A stretch of 64,000 nt of DNA from Lentzea sp. NBRC 105346 (lineage in GTDB: Bacteria > Actinomycetota > Actinomycetes > Mycobacteriales > Pseudonocardiaceae), in NCBI RefSeq assembly GCF_030269605.1, contig NZ_BSTQ01000020.1, positions 1 to 64,000 on the forward strand, in the 5' to 3' direction. Of the stretch, positions 47,804 to 57,043 are shown in pieces. How positions within the stretch are numbered: the stretch's first letter is position 1; every line of letters starts with the position of its first letter. Under the pieces are notes generated by a model. The model was not told the DNA's origin and ran no database searches. It was given only the letters and a program-made list of their open reading frames with translations. The translations under genes were made by a program, and so were the position numbers.

Positions 47804-50722
47804 ATGCACGACGAACGCACGCTGCTCGAGGAGCGGCTGAACCGCACGCTGAAGGAGCGCATCCGGCCCGCCCTGTACGGCGAGTCAGTGCCGCTGACGC
47901 TGGAGGTGTGGAACGCACCGGACGAGCCCGTGCCGGTCGCGGAAGCGCTTGCGGCGCAGTACGTCCCGGCCCAGGTCGGCGACTCGTGGGGACCGCCGTG
48001 GGGCACGAGCTGGTTCCGCATGTCGGGCCGCGTGCCCGACACGTGGCGGGACAAGCAGGTCGAGGCCGTGATCGATCTCGGGTTCACCCACCCCGGCCCC
48101 GGATTCCAGGCCGAGGGGCTCGCCTACACGCCGGACGGTGTGCCGATCAAGGGCATCGAGCCGCGCAACACGTACATCCCTGTCGACGGTGACGAGGTGC
48201 TGTTCTACCTCGAAGCCGCGGGCAACCCGACGATCCTGGACTTCCACCCGTTCCTGCCGACCCAGCTGGGCGACAAGGAGACCGCGGGCACCGACCCGTT
48301 GTACAAGATCCTGCGCGCGGACCTCGCGGTGTTCCAGCCCGAGGTCTGGCACCTGATCCTCGACATCGAGGTGCTGCAGGGTCTGATGAAGGAGCTGCAG
48401 GACCACGACCCGCGCCGGCACAAGATCCTGCGGGCGCTGGACAAGGCGATGGACCGGCTCGACGTGCAGAACGTCGCGGCCTCGGGTTCGTATGCACGCG
48501 ACGCACTCGTCCACGTGTTGTCGCTGAAGGCGTCGGCCTCGGCACACAAGATCTCCGCGGTCGGGCACGCGCACATCGACTCGGCGTGGCTGTGGCCGTT
48601 GCGCGAGACGGTCCGCAAGTGCGCGCGGACGTTCTCGAACGTCACCGCCCTGATGGACCAGTACCCGGATTTCGTGTTCGCCTGTTCGCAGGCGCAGCAG
48701 TACGCGTGGATGAAGGAACATCACCCGCACGTCTTCGACCGCATCAAAGCGAAAGTGGCGAACGGGCAGTTCGTGCCGGTCGGCGGCATGTGGGTCGAGT
48801 CGGACACGAACATGCCCGGCGGTGAGGCGATGGCCCGCCAGCTGGTGCACGGCAAGCGGTTCTTCCTCGACGAGTTCGGCGTCGAGACGTTCGAGGTGTG
48901 GCTGCCGGACTCGTTCGGTTACAGCGCCGCGCTCCCCCAGCTGATCAAGCTGTCCGGGTCGCGCTGGTTCCTCACGCAGAAGCTGTCGTGGAACCAGATC
49001 AACAAGTTCCCGCACCACACGTTCTGGTGGGAGGGCATCGACGGGACGCGGATCTTCACCCACTTCCCGCCGGTCGACACCTACAACTCCTCGCTGTCCG
49101 GCGAGGAACTGGCCCGCGCGTCACGGCAGTTCGCCGAGCACGCCGACGCGTCGCGGTCGCTGGTGCCGTTCGGGTACGGCGACGGCGGCGGCGGTCCGAC
49201 CCGCGAGATGATGGAGACCGCGCACCGGGTCGCGGACCTGGAGGGTTCGCCGACCGTCACGGTCGAGGCGCCGCTGAAGTTCTTCGCCACGGCGGAGGAG
49301 GAGTATCCGAACGCGCCGGTGTGGGCGGGTGAGCTCTATCTGGAGAAGCACCGCGCCACGTACACCACGCAGGCGAAGACCAAGCAGGGCAACCGGCGCA
49401 GCGAGCACCTGTTGCGCGAGGCCGAACACTGGTGCACGGCAGCGGCGTTGAACGGCTTCGACTACCCGTACGAACAGCTCGACGCGCTGTGGAAGACCGT
49501 GCTGCTGCACCAGTTCCACGACATCCTGCCGGGCTCGTCGATCGCGTGGGTGCACCGCGAGGCCGAGGAGACCTACGCCAGGGTCGCGACGGAGCTGGAC
49601 GGGATCACTTCCGCCGCGATCTCGTCGCTCGCAGGACCCGGTGAGTCCGAGGTCGTCTTCGACGTGCTCGGCGACCGGCAGCGCGGCGCGTTCGTCGATG
49701 GCCACGAAGGCGTGCTGGACAACGGGATCCTGCGCGTCACCGTCGACCGGCACGGCCTGCTGACGTCGATCTACGACTACCAGAGCGGGCGGGAGATCAT
49801 CGCGCCGAGCGGTGCGGGCAACCTGCCGCAGCTGCACGCGGACACGCCGAACCAGTGGGACGCCTGGGACATCGATCCGTTCTACCGCAACAGCAAGGCC
49901 GATCTCGTGCCGGACGACCGGCTCGACGGCGGTCCTGGAATCGTGGTGCAGCAGAAGTTCGGCGCGTCCACGATGACGCAGCGGATCTCGTTGCGCGAGG
50001 GTTCGCGGCAGGTCGACTTCGAGACCGAGGTCGACTGGCACGAGTGCGAGAAGCTGCTGAAGATCGCGTTCCCGCTGGACCTGCGGGCCGAGGCGTCGAC
50101 GGCGGAGACCCAGTTCGGGCACCTGCACCGGCCGATCCACACGAACACGTCGTGGGAGAACGCCAAGTTCGAGATCTGCGCGCACCGGTGGCTGCATGTC
50201 GGTGAACCGGGTTTCGGCGTGGCGATCGTGAACGACTCGACGTACGGCCACGACGTCACGCGAACCACCCGCCCGGACGGCGGCACCACGACCACCGTGC
50301 GCCTGTCGCTGCTACGCGCGCCGCGGTTCCCGGATCCGGAGACCGACCAGGGCGAGCACCGGTTCCGCTACTCGCTCGTCGTGGGCGGCATCCCGGAGGC
50401 GATCGACGCCGGGTACCGCATCAACCTGCCGCCGCGCGTCGTGCGCGGCTCTTCAGCTGTGGAACCGTTGGTAACGCTGGACAATCCGGCGGTTCGGGTC
50501 GAGGCCGTGAAGCTGGCCGACGACCGGTCGGGCGACGTCGTCGTCCGGCTCTACGAGGCGCACGGCGGTCGTGCCCACGCCTCGCTGCGCACGTCGTTCC
50601 CGTTCACCCGGATCCAGGAGACCGACCTGCTCGAACGGCCCCTTGGTGATTTGTCGGGTGACCTGACGTTGCGCCCGTTCCAAGTGATCACCCTGCGAAT
50701 CACTCCGGAAGGCAAGTCATGA
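47804..50722 (+). CDS. GH38 alpha-mannosidase
   Basis: A 972-residue retaining, zinc-dependent alpha-mannosidase. The first zinc-binding motif GHAHIDSAWLWP is at about 254-265 (His255/His257, Asp259). The nucleophile Asp334 lies in WVESDTNMPGGE, and a later zinc histidine in HQFHDILPGSS near 570. A beta-rich C-terminal half completes the fold. No signal peptide, so it trims imported mannosides in the cytoplasm. ATG 47804; the stop overlaps the GH18 gene start (ATGA). Confidence 0.95.
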   Translation: MHDERTLLEERLNRTLKERIRPALYGESVPLTLEVWNAPDEPVPVAEALAAQYVPAQVGDSWGPPWGTSWFRMSGRVPDTWRDKQVEAVIDLGFTHPGPGFQAEGLAYTPDGVPIKGIEPRNTYIPVDGDEVLFYLEAAGNPTILDFHPFLPTQLGDKETAGTDPLYKILRADLAVFQPEVWHLILDIEVLQGLMKELQDHDPRRHKILRALDKAMDRLDVQNVAASGSYARDALVHVLSLKASASAHKISAVGHAHIDSAWLWPLRETVRKCARTFSNVTALMDQYPDFVFACSQAQQYAWMKEHHPHVFDRIKAKVANGQFVPVGGMWVESDTNMPGGEAMARQLVHGKRFFLDEFGVETFEVWLPDSFGYSAALPQLIKLSGSRWFLTQKLSWNQINKFPHHTFWWEGIDGTRIFTHFPPVDTYNSSLSGEELARASRQFAEHADASRSLVPFGYGDGGGGPTREMMETAHRVADLEGSPTVTVEAPLKFFATAEEEYPNAPVWAGELYLEKHRATYTTQAKTKQGNRRSEHLLREAEHWCTAAALNGFDYPYEQLDALWKTVLLHQFHDILPGSSIAWVHREAEETYARVATELDGITSAAISSLAGPGESEVVFDVLGDRQRGAFVDGHEGVLDNGILRVTVDRHGLLTSIYDYQSGREIIAPSGAGNLPQLHADTPNQWDAWDIDPFYRNSKADLVPDDRLDGGPGIVVQQKFGASTMTQRISLREGSRQVDFETEVDWHECEKLLKIAFPLDLRAEASTAETQFGHLHRPIHTNTSWENAKFEICAHRWLHVGEPGFGVAIVNDSTYGHDVTRTTRPDGGTTTTVRLSLLRAPRFPDPETDQGEHRFRYSLVVGGIPEAIDAGYRINLPPRVVRGSSAVEPLVTLDNPAVRVEAVKLADDRSGDVVVRLYEAHGGRAHASLRTSFPFTRIQETDLLERPLGDLSGDLTLRPFQVITLRITPEGKS

Positions 50723-51609
50723 GAAAGGTATTTCTCGCACTCTTACTGGTGTTGTTGGCTGCTCCCCCTGCTCAGGCGGCCACCTCGAAGCGGACGGTCG
50801 TCTACTACCAGACCCAGTACAGCCAGGGCAGCACCGGCACGTACGTGTCACCGCTGCCGCTGGGCGGGCGCGCGACGGACGTGCTCGTCGCGGCGATCCA
50901 CCTGGATCCCAACAGCGTCGTGCACCTCAACGACCACCCGCCGGAGCACCCGCGGTACACGCAGATGTGGAAGGACCTGGCGTCCCTGCAGTCCCGCGGG
51001 GTCAACGTGATCGGCATGCTCGGCGGTGCCGCACAGGGCAGCTTCCAGCGGTTGCAGAACGACTTCGGCACCTACTACCCGTTGCTGCGGAACCTCGTCA
51101 GCAAGTACAAGCTCAACGGCATCGACCTCGACGTCGAGGAGCGCGTGTCGCTGGCGAGCATCGAGCGCGTGATCGACGCCCTGAAGGCGGACTTCGGGTC
51201 CGGCTTCATCGTGACGCTGTCGCCGGTGGCGTCGGCGTTGTGGGGCGGCGGGAACCTGTCCGGGTTCAACTACGAGCAGCTCTACCGCGACCGCGGGTCG
51301 AAGATCTCGTGGTTCCACGGACAGTTCTACAACGGCTGGGGCAACGCCTCCAACGGCAACGACTACACGCGGATCATCAACCGCGGCGTCATCCCGCAGA
51401 ACAAGGTCGTCATGGCCACGCTGACCAACTCGGCGAACGGCGGATCGGGCTACGTGCCGATCTCGACGTTGCGGACGACGGTCCGGTCGTTGATCGGGAA
51501 GTACCCGACGTTCGGCGGCGTGGCCGGCTGGGAGTACTTCAACTCCCTGCCGGGTGGCACCTCAGCTCCCTGGCAGTGGGCGTCCGAGGTGACCGCGATG
51601 CAGAAGTAA
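50719..51609 (+). CDS. Secreted GH18 endo-beta-N-acetylglucosaminidase-like protein
   Basis: A 296-residue GH18 barrel with a signal peptide (MRKVFLALLLVLLAAPPAQA-A). The catalytic motif is NGIDLDVEE with Asp136, Asp138 and catalytic Glu140. Its size and strand order fit the EndoH/chitinase side of GH18; an Endo-type activity that cuts the GlcNAc-GlcNAc core of N-glycans would explain the intracellular mannosidases in the same operon. Chitinase activity remains possible. ATG 50719 overlaps the GH38 stop. Confidence 0.85.
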   Translation: MRKVFLALLLVLLAAPPAQAATSKRTVVYYQTQYSQGSTGTYVSPLPLGGRATDVLVAAIHLDPNSVVHLNDHPPEHPRYTQMWKDLASLQSRGVNVIGMLGGAAQGSFQRLQNDFGTYYPLLRNLVSKYKLNGIDLDVEERVSLASIERVIDALKADFGSGFIVTLSPVASALWGGGNLSGFNYEQLYRDRGSKISWFHGQFYNGWGNASNGNDYTRIINRGVIPQNKVVMATLTNSANGGSGYVPISTLRTTVRSLIGKYPTFGGVAGWEYFNSLPGGTSAPWQWASEVTAMQK

Positions 51610-51711
51610 GGGGTCTCGCACCCAGCCCTTAGGTGATCTCCCGATGTAAGGGACCACCCCTCAGGACGAACCTCATGGTCAGCGAGAAACGACCTGAGGA
51701 GTGAGTCAGAG

Positions 51712-51876
51712 ATGGAATGGACGCCCGAAGCCATCAAGGCGGAGATGGACTACCGGCAGCGGGCCCTGCGTGAGGACGCGCGCCGCGTGCAGGAGCTCTA
51801 CCGCAGCGGGTACCGCCCGCGCTCGTGGTGGCACCGGATGACACATCGGCACGAGCCGCAGGTACCTGCGGCCTAG
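51712..51876 (+). CDS. 54-residue hypothetical protein
   Basis: A small basic protein (MEWTPEAIKAEMDYRQRALREDARRVQELY..., ending EPQVPAA). It has a good ribosome-binding site (GAGGAG, 11 nt before ATG) and a helical, charged centre with a WWHR motif. Small proteins of this layout are common downstream-free singletons in actinomycetes. It ends 8 bp before hairpin copy C. Confidence 0.55.
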   Translation: MEWTPEAIKAEMDYRQRALREDARRVQELYRSGYRPRSWWHRMTHRHEPQVPAA

Positions 51877-51884
51877 CCGGGGGT

Positions 51885-51932
51885 GGTCGTGAGTGGTTTC
51901 CGTCGTCGGGGCGACGGAAACCACTCACGACC
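51885..51932. terminator. Hairpin repeat copy C at a convergent junction
   Basis: A 21-bp perfect stem (51885-51905 with 51912-51932), loop TCGGGG, followed by TTTTGT on the + strand. The arms match copies A and B (5964, 7015); the loop differs. Position between convergent genes and the T tract fit an intrinsic terminator. Confidence 0.85.
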
Positions 51933-51937
51933 TTTTG

Positions 51938-52897
51938 TCACTTGGGCAGCCAGGCCTTGACCTTGTCCTGGTTCGCCTCGACCCACTTCTTCGCCGCGTC
52001 CGCGGCAGACAGCTTGTCCTCGGCGATGTACTTCGCGACCGTGTTCTGGTCCTCGTTCGTCCACTGGAAGTTCTTCACCAGCTGGTAGGCGGGCGAGTTC
52101 GAGTCGGCGAACTTCTTCGACACGATCTTGTCGAGGTCGTAGTCCGGGTAGTCGCAGGCGACCTTCTCGGCGTCCGCGTCGCAGCCGGCCTTGTACTCGG
52201 GCAGCTTGACCTTGACCAGTTTGATCTCGTTGAGCAGCCACTGCGGTGAGTAGAAGTAGCCGATGACCGGCTTCTTGTCCTTCTCCGCCTGGCGGAACGC
52301 CGTGATCAGCGCCTGCTCGCTGCCGCCGTAGACGACCTTGTAGTTCAGGTTGAGGTTCTTGACCAGGGCCTCGTCGTTGGTCACGAACGACGGGTCGCCG
52401 TCGAGCAGCTGGCCCTTGTCACCGGACTCCGACGTCTTGAACATGTCCGCGTACTTGTTGAGGTTGTTCCAGTCCGTGATGTCCGGGTGCTCCTTGGCGA
52501 GCCACGGCGGCACGTACCAGCCGATCTGGCCCTTCACGCCGGTCGAGCCGGCCGCGACGGCGGTCTTCTGCTCGTCGATGTACTTCTTGCGCAGGTCGTC
52601 GTGGCCCCAGTTCTCGACGACCGCGTCGACCTCGCCGGTGCCGAAGCCCTGCCAGGCCACCTCTTCCTTGAGCTCCTTCTTGGTGACCTTGCAGCCCAGG
52701 TTCTTCTCGGCGACGTAGGCCAGCACGGCGGCGTTCGCCTCGTAGCCGACCCACGGGTTCACCGCGAGGTTGAACGTCCCGCAGTCGCCGGTCTTGCCCG
52801 CGCCCGCGCTGTCGCCGACCTTCGCGCCGGAACACCCCGCCAGCGCGAGTGCCCCCGCAAGCAGTGTTGCGGCGATCGCGCTATGCCTTGCCACCAC
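51938..52897 (-). CDS. Glycine-betaine-type substrate-binding lipoprotein
   Basis: A 319-residue OpuAC-like protein: lipobox LALAGC (Cys about 22), then FNLAVNPWVGYEANAAVLAYV and the aromatic-rich ligand pocket motifs VVENWGHDDL and GQIGWYVPPWLAKEHPDITDW. It probably binds betaine, choline or another quaternary amine for osmoprotection. Start GTG 52897 overlaps the permease stop by 17 bp. It is 3'-most in the operon. Confidence 0.93.
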   Translation of the reverse strand: MVARHSAIAATLLAGALALAGCSGAKVGDSAGAGKTGDCGTFNLAVNPWVGYEANAAVLAYVAEKNLGCKVTKKELKEEVAWQGFGTGEVDAVVENWGHDDLRKKYIDEQKTAVAAGSTGVKGQIGWYVPPWLAKEHPDITDWNNLNKYADMFKTSESGDKGQLLDGDPSFVTNDEALVKNLNLNYKVVYGGSEQALITAFRQAEKDKKPVIGYFYSPQWLLNEIKLVKVKLPEYKAGCDADAEKVACDYPDYDLDKIVSKKFADSNSPAYQLVKNFQWTNEDQNTVAKYIAEDKLSAADAAKKWVEANQDKVKAWLPK

Positions 52898-54836
52898 GAA
52901 CCTCCTCGTTGTCCCACCGTTTCGCGGCCGCCTGCGTGAGGCGGTCGAGCATCACGCCGAGCACGACGATCGCCACGCCGGCCGCGAGTCCCTTGCCGTA
53001 CAGATTCGACTGCGAGAACCCGGCCACGACGTCGTAGCCGAGCGCCCCCGCGCCGACGAGGCCGCCGACGACGACCATGGACAGCACGTAGATCAGCCCC
53101 TGGTTGGCGGCGAGCGCGAGCGCCCGGCGTGCCATCGGCAGCTGCACCTTGGTGATCGTCTGCCAGGAGCTCGAGCCCATCGCGGTCGCGGCCTCGACCG
53201 TCGTCGCCGACACGTGGCGCACACCGTCCGCGACGATCTTGATCGCGACGGGAGCGGCGAACACGACGGCCGCGATGATCGCGGTGAACCGGCTGGCCGA
53301 GAACAACGCCAGGAACGGCACCAGGTAGACGAAGGCGGGCATGACCTGGCCCGCGTCGAGCACCGGCCGGATGATCCGGTCGGCCCGCCGGCTGCGGCCC
53401 ATCCACACGCCGACCACGATGCCGAGCACCATCACGACCACCGTCGCCACCAGCGTGGACGCGAGCGTGATCATGCTGTCCTGCCACAGGCCGGTCGCGA
53501 CGAGCAGCGCCAGGCACACCGCGGTGACGATGGCGCTGCGGACACCGCCGATGACGAAGCTCAGCGCGACGATCACCGCGGCGACGAGCCACCACGGCGA
53601 CTCGGACAGCAGGGCCTGCAACGGGTTGATCAGCACCGACGTGGTGAAGTCCTTGAACCCGTTGGTGATCACCGGGAACGTGTCCTGCACCCACTCGGTG
53701 ATGACCGTCGTGCCCTTGCGGATGGAACTGCCGATCTCGACGTCCGACGGGAACTCCGCCGCCCACACGTACGTGTAGGAGAACCAGATCGCGACGAGAG
53801 TGGCGACACCGCCGCCGAGCAGCACCGGTTTGGGCGGCTTCCGGCGTTGGTTCTGGTTCGCCGCCGCCGTGGTCACGCGGTCCAGGACGATCGCGAGCAC
53901 CACGATCGCGAGGCCGGCGTTGAACGCCGTGCCGACGTCCAGCGTCTGCAACGCCTTCACGACCGTCTTGCCGAGGCCCGGTGCGTCGATCAGCGCGGCG
54001 ATGGTGACCATCGACAGTGCGGCCATGATCGTCTGGTTGACGCCCAGGATGATGGTCCTGCGCGCGGACGGCAGCAGCACCTTGGTGAGCGTCTGTTTCG
54101 TCGTCGCGCCAAGGGATTCGCTCGCCTCGACCGTGTCGTGCGGCACCTCACGGATCGCGTGCGCGGTGATCCGGATCGCCGGCGGCGCGGCGTAGATCAG
54201 CGTCGCGATCGTCGCGCTCGCCGGTCCGATCAGGAAGAACAGCGTGAGCGGTGCGAGGTAGACGAACGTCGGCATCGTCTGCATGAAGTCGAGCACCGGC
54301 GTGATCCACCGGTTGAACCGGTTGGACAGGCCCGCCCAGATGCCCAGCGGGATCCCGATCAGCAACGAGATCAGCACGGCCGCCAGCGTGAGCGCCAGCG
54401 TGTCCATGCTCTCCTGCCACAAGCCCTGCAAACCCAGGAAGACGAAGCCACCCATGGCGAGCAGCGCGGGCCGCCAGCCCGCGACCGCGGCGGAGACGTA
54501 GCCGACGAGCGCGACGACGCCGAGCCAGCCGATCACCGGAACCGGCCGGCCGAAGCCCGGTTGCGCGATCAGAGCCTGGATGAACGTGACGAACTCGTCG
54601 ATGACGAGCCTGATCTCGTTGAAGAAGAACAGGAACAGCGGGTTGCTGTTGCGGCTCGCGCCGACCGCGTCGTTGAGCTCGTTGACCCAGCGGTGCAACG
54701 GGGTGAGCGCGGACGCGTCGAGCGGCAGCGTGGCGAGGTTGCGGAACAGCAGCCACAGCACTAGCCAGCCGACGATGATGCCGCCGACGATGATCGCCTT
54801 GCGGGGCGTCTTGCGTTCGAGGGTGAGTGCGGCCAT
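52881..54836 (-). CDS. Fused double-permease of the betaine ABC importer
   Basis: A 651-residue protein made of two consecutive OpuAB/ProW-like permease halves. Each has a similar core (LVVTGLWQDSM or GLWQESMDTLALTLAAVLISLLIGIPLGIWAG) and an EAA-type loop (EVPHDTVEASESLGATTKQTL and VSATTVEAATAMGSSSWQTI). A single gene thus supplies both halves of the channel. ATG 54836 overlaps the ATPase stop by one base (TGATG). Confidence 0.93.
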   Translation of the reverse strand: MAALTLERKTPRKAIIVGGIIVGWLVLWLLFRNLATLPLDASALTPLHRWVNELNDAVGASRNSNPLFLFFFNEIRLVIDEFVTFIQALIAQPGFGRPVPVIGWLGVVALVGYVSAAVAGWRPALLAMGGFVFLGLQGLWQESMDTLALTLAAVLISLLIGIPLGIWAGLSNRFNRWITPVLDFMQTMPTFVYLAPLTLFFLIGPASATIATLIYAAPPAIRITAHAIREVPHDTVEASESLGATTKQTLTKVLLPSARRTIILGVNQTIMAALSMVTIAALIDAPGLGKTVVKALQTLDVGTAFNAGLAIVVLAIVLDRVTTAAANQNQRRKPPKPVLLGGGVATLVAIWFSYTYVWAAEFPSDVEIGSSIRKGTTVITEWVQDTFPVITNGFKDFTTSVLINPLQALLSESPWWLVAAVIVALSFVIGGVRSAIVTAVCLALLVATGLWQDSMITLASTLVATVVVMVLGIVVGVWMGRSRRADRIIRPVLDAGQVMPAFVYLVPFLALFSASRFTAIIAAVVFAAPVAIKIVADGVRHVSATTVEAATAMGSSSWQTITKVQLPMARRALALAANQGLIYVLSMVVVGGLVGAGALGYDVVAGFSQSNLYGKGLAAGVAIVVLGVMLDRLTQAAAKRWDNEEVRGGKA

Positions 54837-55864
54837 CAGGCTTCTCCGGCGACGACGCCGAGGATCTCCTCGTCCGCTACGACGCCCAGCAGTTCACCGT
54901 TCTCGACAACCTTCACCGGTTTGTCGGCGGACAGCACGCTGCGGACCGCCTCGCGCACCACGGTGTCCGGACTCAGCTCCGGCCCGTCGAGCACGTCGTC
55001 GGACGTCGGCGGCCGCATGATCCACTTGAGCGTGAGAACGTTGCTGCGCGGCACGTCTTTGACGAAATCCTTGACGTAGTCGTCCGCGGGTGCGCCGACG
55101 AGCTCGTCGCCCGAACCGACCTGGACCACCTCGCCGTCGCGCATGATCAGGATGCGGTCGCCGAGCTTGAGCGCCTCGGACAGGTCGTGGGTGATGAAGA
55201 CCATGGTCTTGCCGACCTCGCGGTGCAGGCGGATGACCTCGTTCTGCATGTCCCGGCGAATCAGCGGGTCCAGCGCCGAGAAAGGTTCGTCGAAGAACAA
55301 AACGTCCGGGTCACCGGCGAGTGCGCGCGCGAGTCCGACGCGCTGCTGCATGCCGCCGGAGAGCTGGTCCGGATACGACTTCTCGTTTCCGGTCAGCCCG
55401 ACGAGATCGATGACCTCCTGTGCGCGCTGCAGCCGTTGACCCTTTTGAACGCCACAGATCTCCAGCCCGTATGCCACGTTGTCGACGACCGTGCGATGCG
55501 GCAGGAGACCGAAGTGCTGGAACACCATGGAGAACTTGTTCCGCCGGAGTTCGCGCAACCGTTTCGCGTCCGCGTCGAGGATGTTCTCGCCCTCGATGGT
55601 GATCTGCCCCGCGGTGGGTTCGACCAGGCGCGTCAAACAGCGGACGAGTGTGGACTTCCCGGAGCCCGAGAGCCCCATGACGACGAACATCTCGCCGGGC
55701 GCGACCTCGAAGTCCACCCCTCTGACGGCCGCGACGCAGCCCGTGCGTTCCCGCAGCTCGTTTCTGCCGAGTCCCTTGAGCTCGTTCGAACGGACGATGT
55801 CGGCGGCCTTCGTGCCGAACACCTTCCAAAGGTCCCGAACCGAGATCACGGGATCCACAGTCAC
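54836..55864 (-). CDS. Betaine ABC transporter ATP-binding protein (ProV/OpuAA-like) with CBS-like tail
   Basis: A 342-residue ATPase. Walker A GLSGSGKST near residue 65, Q loop, signature LSGGMQQR, Walker B VLFFDEPFSALDP and H-loop ITHD are complete. The C-terminal about 80 residues look like a CBS-type regulatory module (SADKPVKVVENGELLGVVADEEILG), as in OpuA, where it senses ionic strength. First gene of the three-gene operon. Confidence 0.95.
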   Translation of the reverse strand: MTVDPVISVRDLWKVFGTKAADIVRSNELKGLGRNELRERTGCVAAVRGVDFEVAPGEMFVVMGLSGSGKSTLVRCLTRLVEPTAGQITIEGENILDADAKRLRELRRNKFSMVFQHFGLLPHRTVVDNVAYGLEICGVQKGQRLQRAQEVIDLVGLTGNEKSYPDQLSGGMQQRVGLARALAGDPDVLFFDEPFSALDPLIRRDMQNEVIRLHREVGKTMVFITHDLSEALKLGDRILIMRDGEVVQVGSGDELVGAPADDYVKDFVKDVPRSNVLTLKWIMRPPTSDDVLDGPELSPDTVVREAVRSVLSADKPVKVVENGELLGVVADEEILGVVAGEA

Positions 55865-55999
55865 CCTCTCGTGCTTGTTGCGGACAGCGCGAACTGTTTC
55901 TCGATGCGCGACAGCATTGACGTTCGCACGAGTGCGGTCAAGGGCTCGTACGGACTAGTCCACTGTGGACATATGATCATCCCATGACTAACGAGCCCC

Positions 56000-56027
56000 T
56001 TGACTACCAGCGCGTAATGCCTAATAA
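56000..56027 (+). promoter_or_regulatory. Sigma-70-type promoter of the second betaine-binding protein
   Basis: TTGACT (56000-56005) and TAATAA (56022-56027) are spaced by 16 bp, 50 bp upstream of the next start. Both boxes are close to consensus, unusual in this GC-rich DNA. Confidence 0.6.
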
Positions 56028-56077
56028 GCTCCGCTCGCGCGCTAAACAGTTCGGCCCCCGATGAGGAGCGAAGTACG

Positions 56078-57043
56078 TTGTTAGCCCCGAGGACCGCACT
56101 CGTGATGGTCGCCGTTTTGACACTTGCCGGTTGTAGCGGCTCAACGTCAGGACAGTCCCGTCCCAGCTCCACCTCCCCGTCGGAGCCGTGCGGTTCGATC
56201 ACCATCGCGGTGAACCCCTGGGTCGGCTACGAGGCGAACGCCGCGGTCGTCGCCTATCTCGCCGAGAAGCGGCTGGGCTGCAAGGTCACGAAGAAGGAAG
56301 TCGACGAGCAGACCGCGTGGCAGGGCCTCGCGAACGGCGACATCGACGTGATCCTGGAGAACTGGGGCCACGAGGACCTGAAGCAGAAGTACATCGACGA
56401 ACAACGCGTCGCCGTGCGAGTCGGTTCGTCGGGCAACAAGGGCGTGATCGGCTGGTACGTCCCGCCGTGGATGAAGAAGCAGTACCCGGACATCACCGAC
56501 TACCGGAACCTCAACAAGTACGCGCAGATGTTCCGCACCTCGGAGTCCGGCGACAAGGGCCAGGTACTCGACGGCGACCCGTCCTACGTCACGAACGACG
56601 AGGCGCTGGTCAAGAACCTCGGGCTCAACTACAAGGTCGTCTACGCGGGCAGCGAGACCGCGCTGATCAAGGCATTCCGCCAGGCCGAGGAGAAGAAGAC
56701 CGAACTGATCGGCTACTTCTTCGAGCCACAGTGGCTGCACCTGGACATCGAACTGGTCAAGGTCAACCTGCCCGACCACGTCCCGGGCTGCGACGTCGAC
56801 GTCGCCAAGGTCGCCTGCGACTACCCGCGCTACGAGCTGGACAAGATCGCGTCCAAGAAGTTCGCCGACGCCGGCGGTCCCGCGTACAACCTCGTGAAGC
56901 AGTTCCAGTGGAGCAACGAGGAACAGAACACCGTGGCGTCGTTCATCGCGAAGTACAAGATGACGCCGGACGAGGCGGCCAAGCGCTGGGTCGAGGCGAA
57001 CCCGGACCGTGTCGACGACTGGCTCACCAAAGCGAAGCCGTGA
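56078..57043 (+). CDS. Second glycine-betaine-type binding lipoprotein
   Basis: A 321-residue paralogue of the binding protein at 51938: ITIAVNPWVGYEANAAVVAYL, ILENWGHEDLKQKY and VIGWYVPPWMKKQYPDITDY are nearly the same. Lipobox TLAGC is near residue 19. Start TTG 56078 follows GAGGAG. It is divergent from the ATPase gene, has its own promoter and no permease of its own, so it probably feeds the same importer with a different ligand or under different control. The 3' end overlaps the convergent glycosyltransferase by 20 bp. Confidence 0.92.
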   Translation: MLAPRTALVMVAVLTLAGCSGSTSGQSRPSSTSPSEPCGSITIAVNPWVGYEANAAVVAYLAEKRLGCKVTKKEVDEQTAWQGLANGDIDVILENWGHEDLKQKYIDEQRVAVRVGSSGNKGVIGWYVPPWMKKQYPDITDYRNLNKYAQMFRTSESGDKGQVLDGDPSYVTNDEALVKNLGLNYKVVYAGSETALIKAFRQAEEKKTELIGYFFEPQWLHLDIELVKVNLPDHVPGCDVDVAKVACDYPRYELDKIASKKFADAGGPAYNLVKQFQWSNEEQNTVASFIAKYKMTPDEAAKRWVEANPDRVDDWLTKAKP

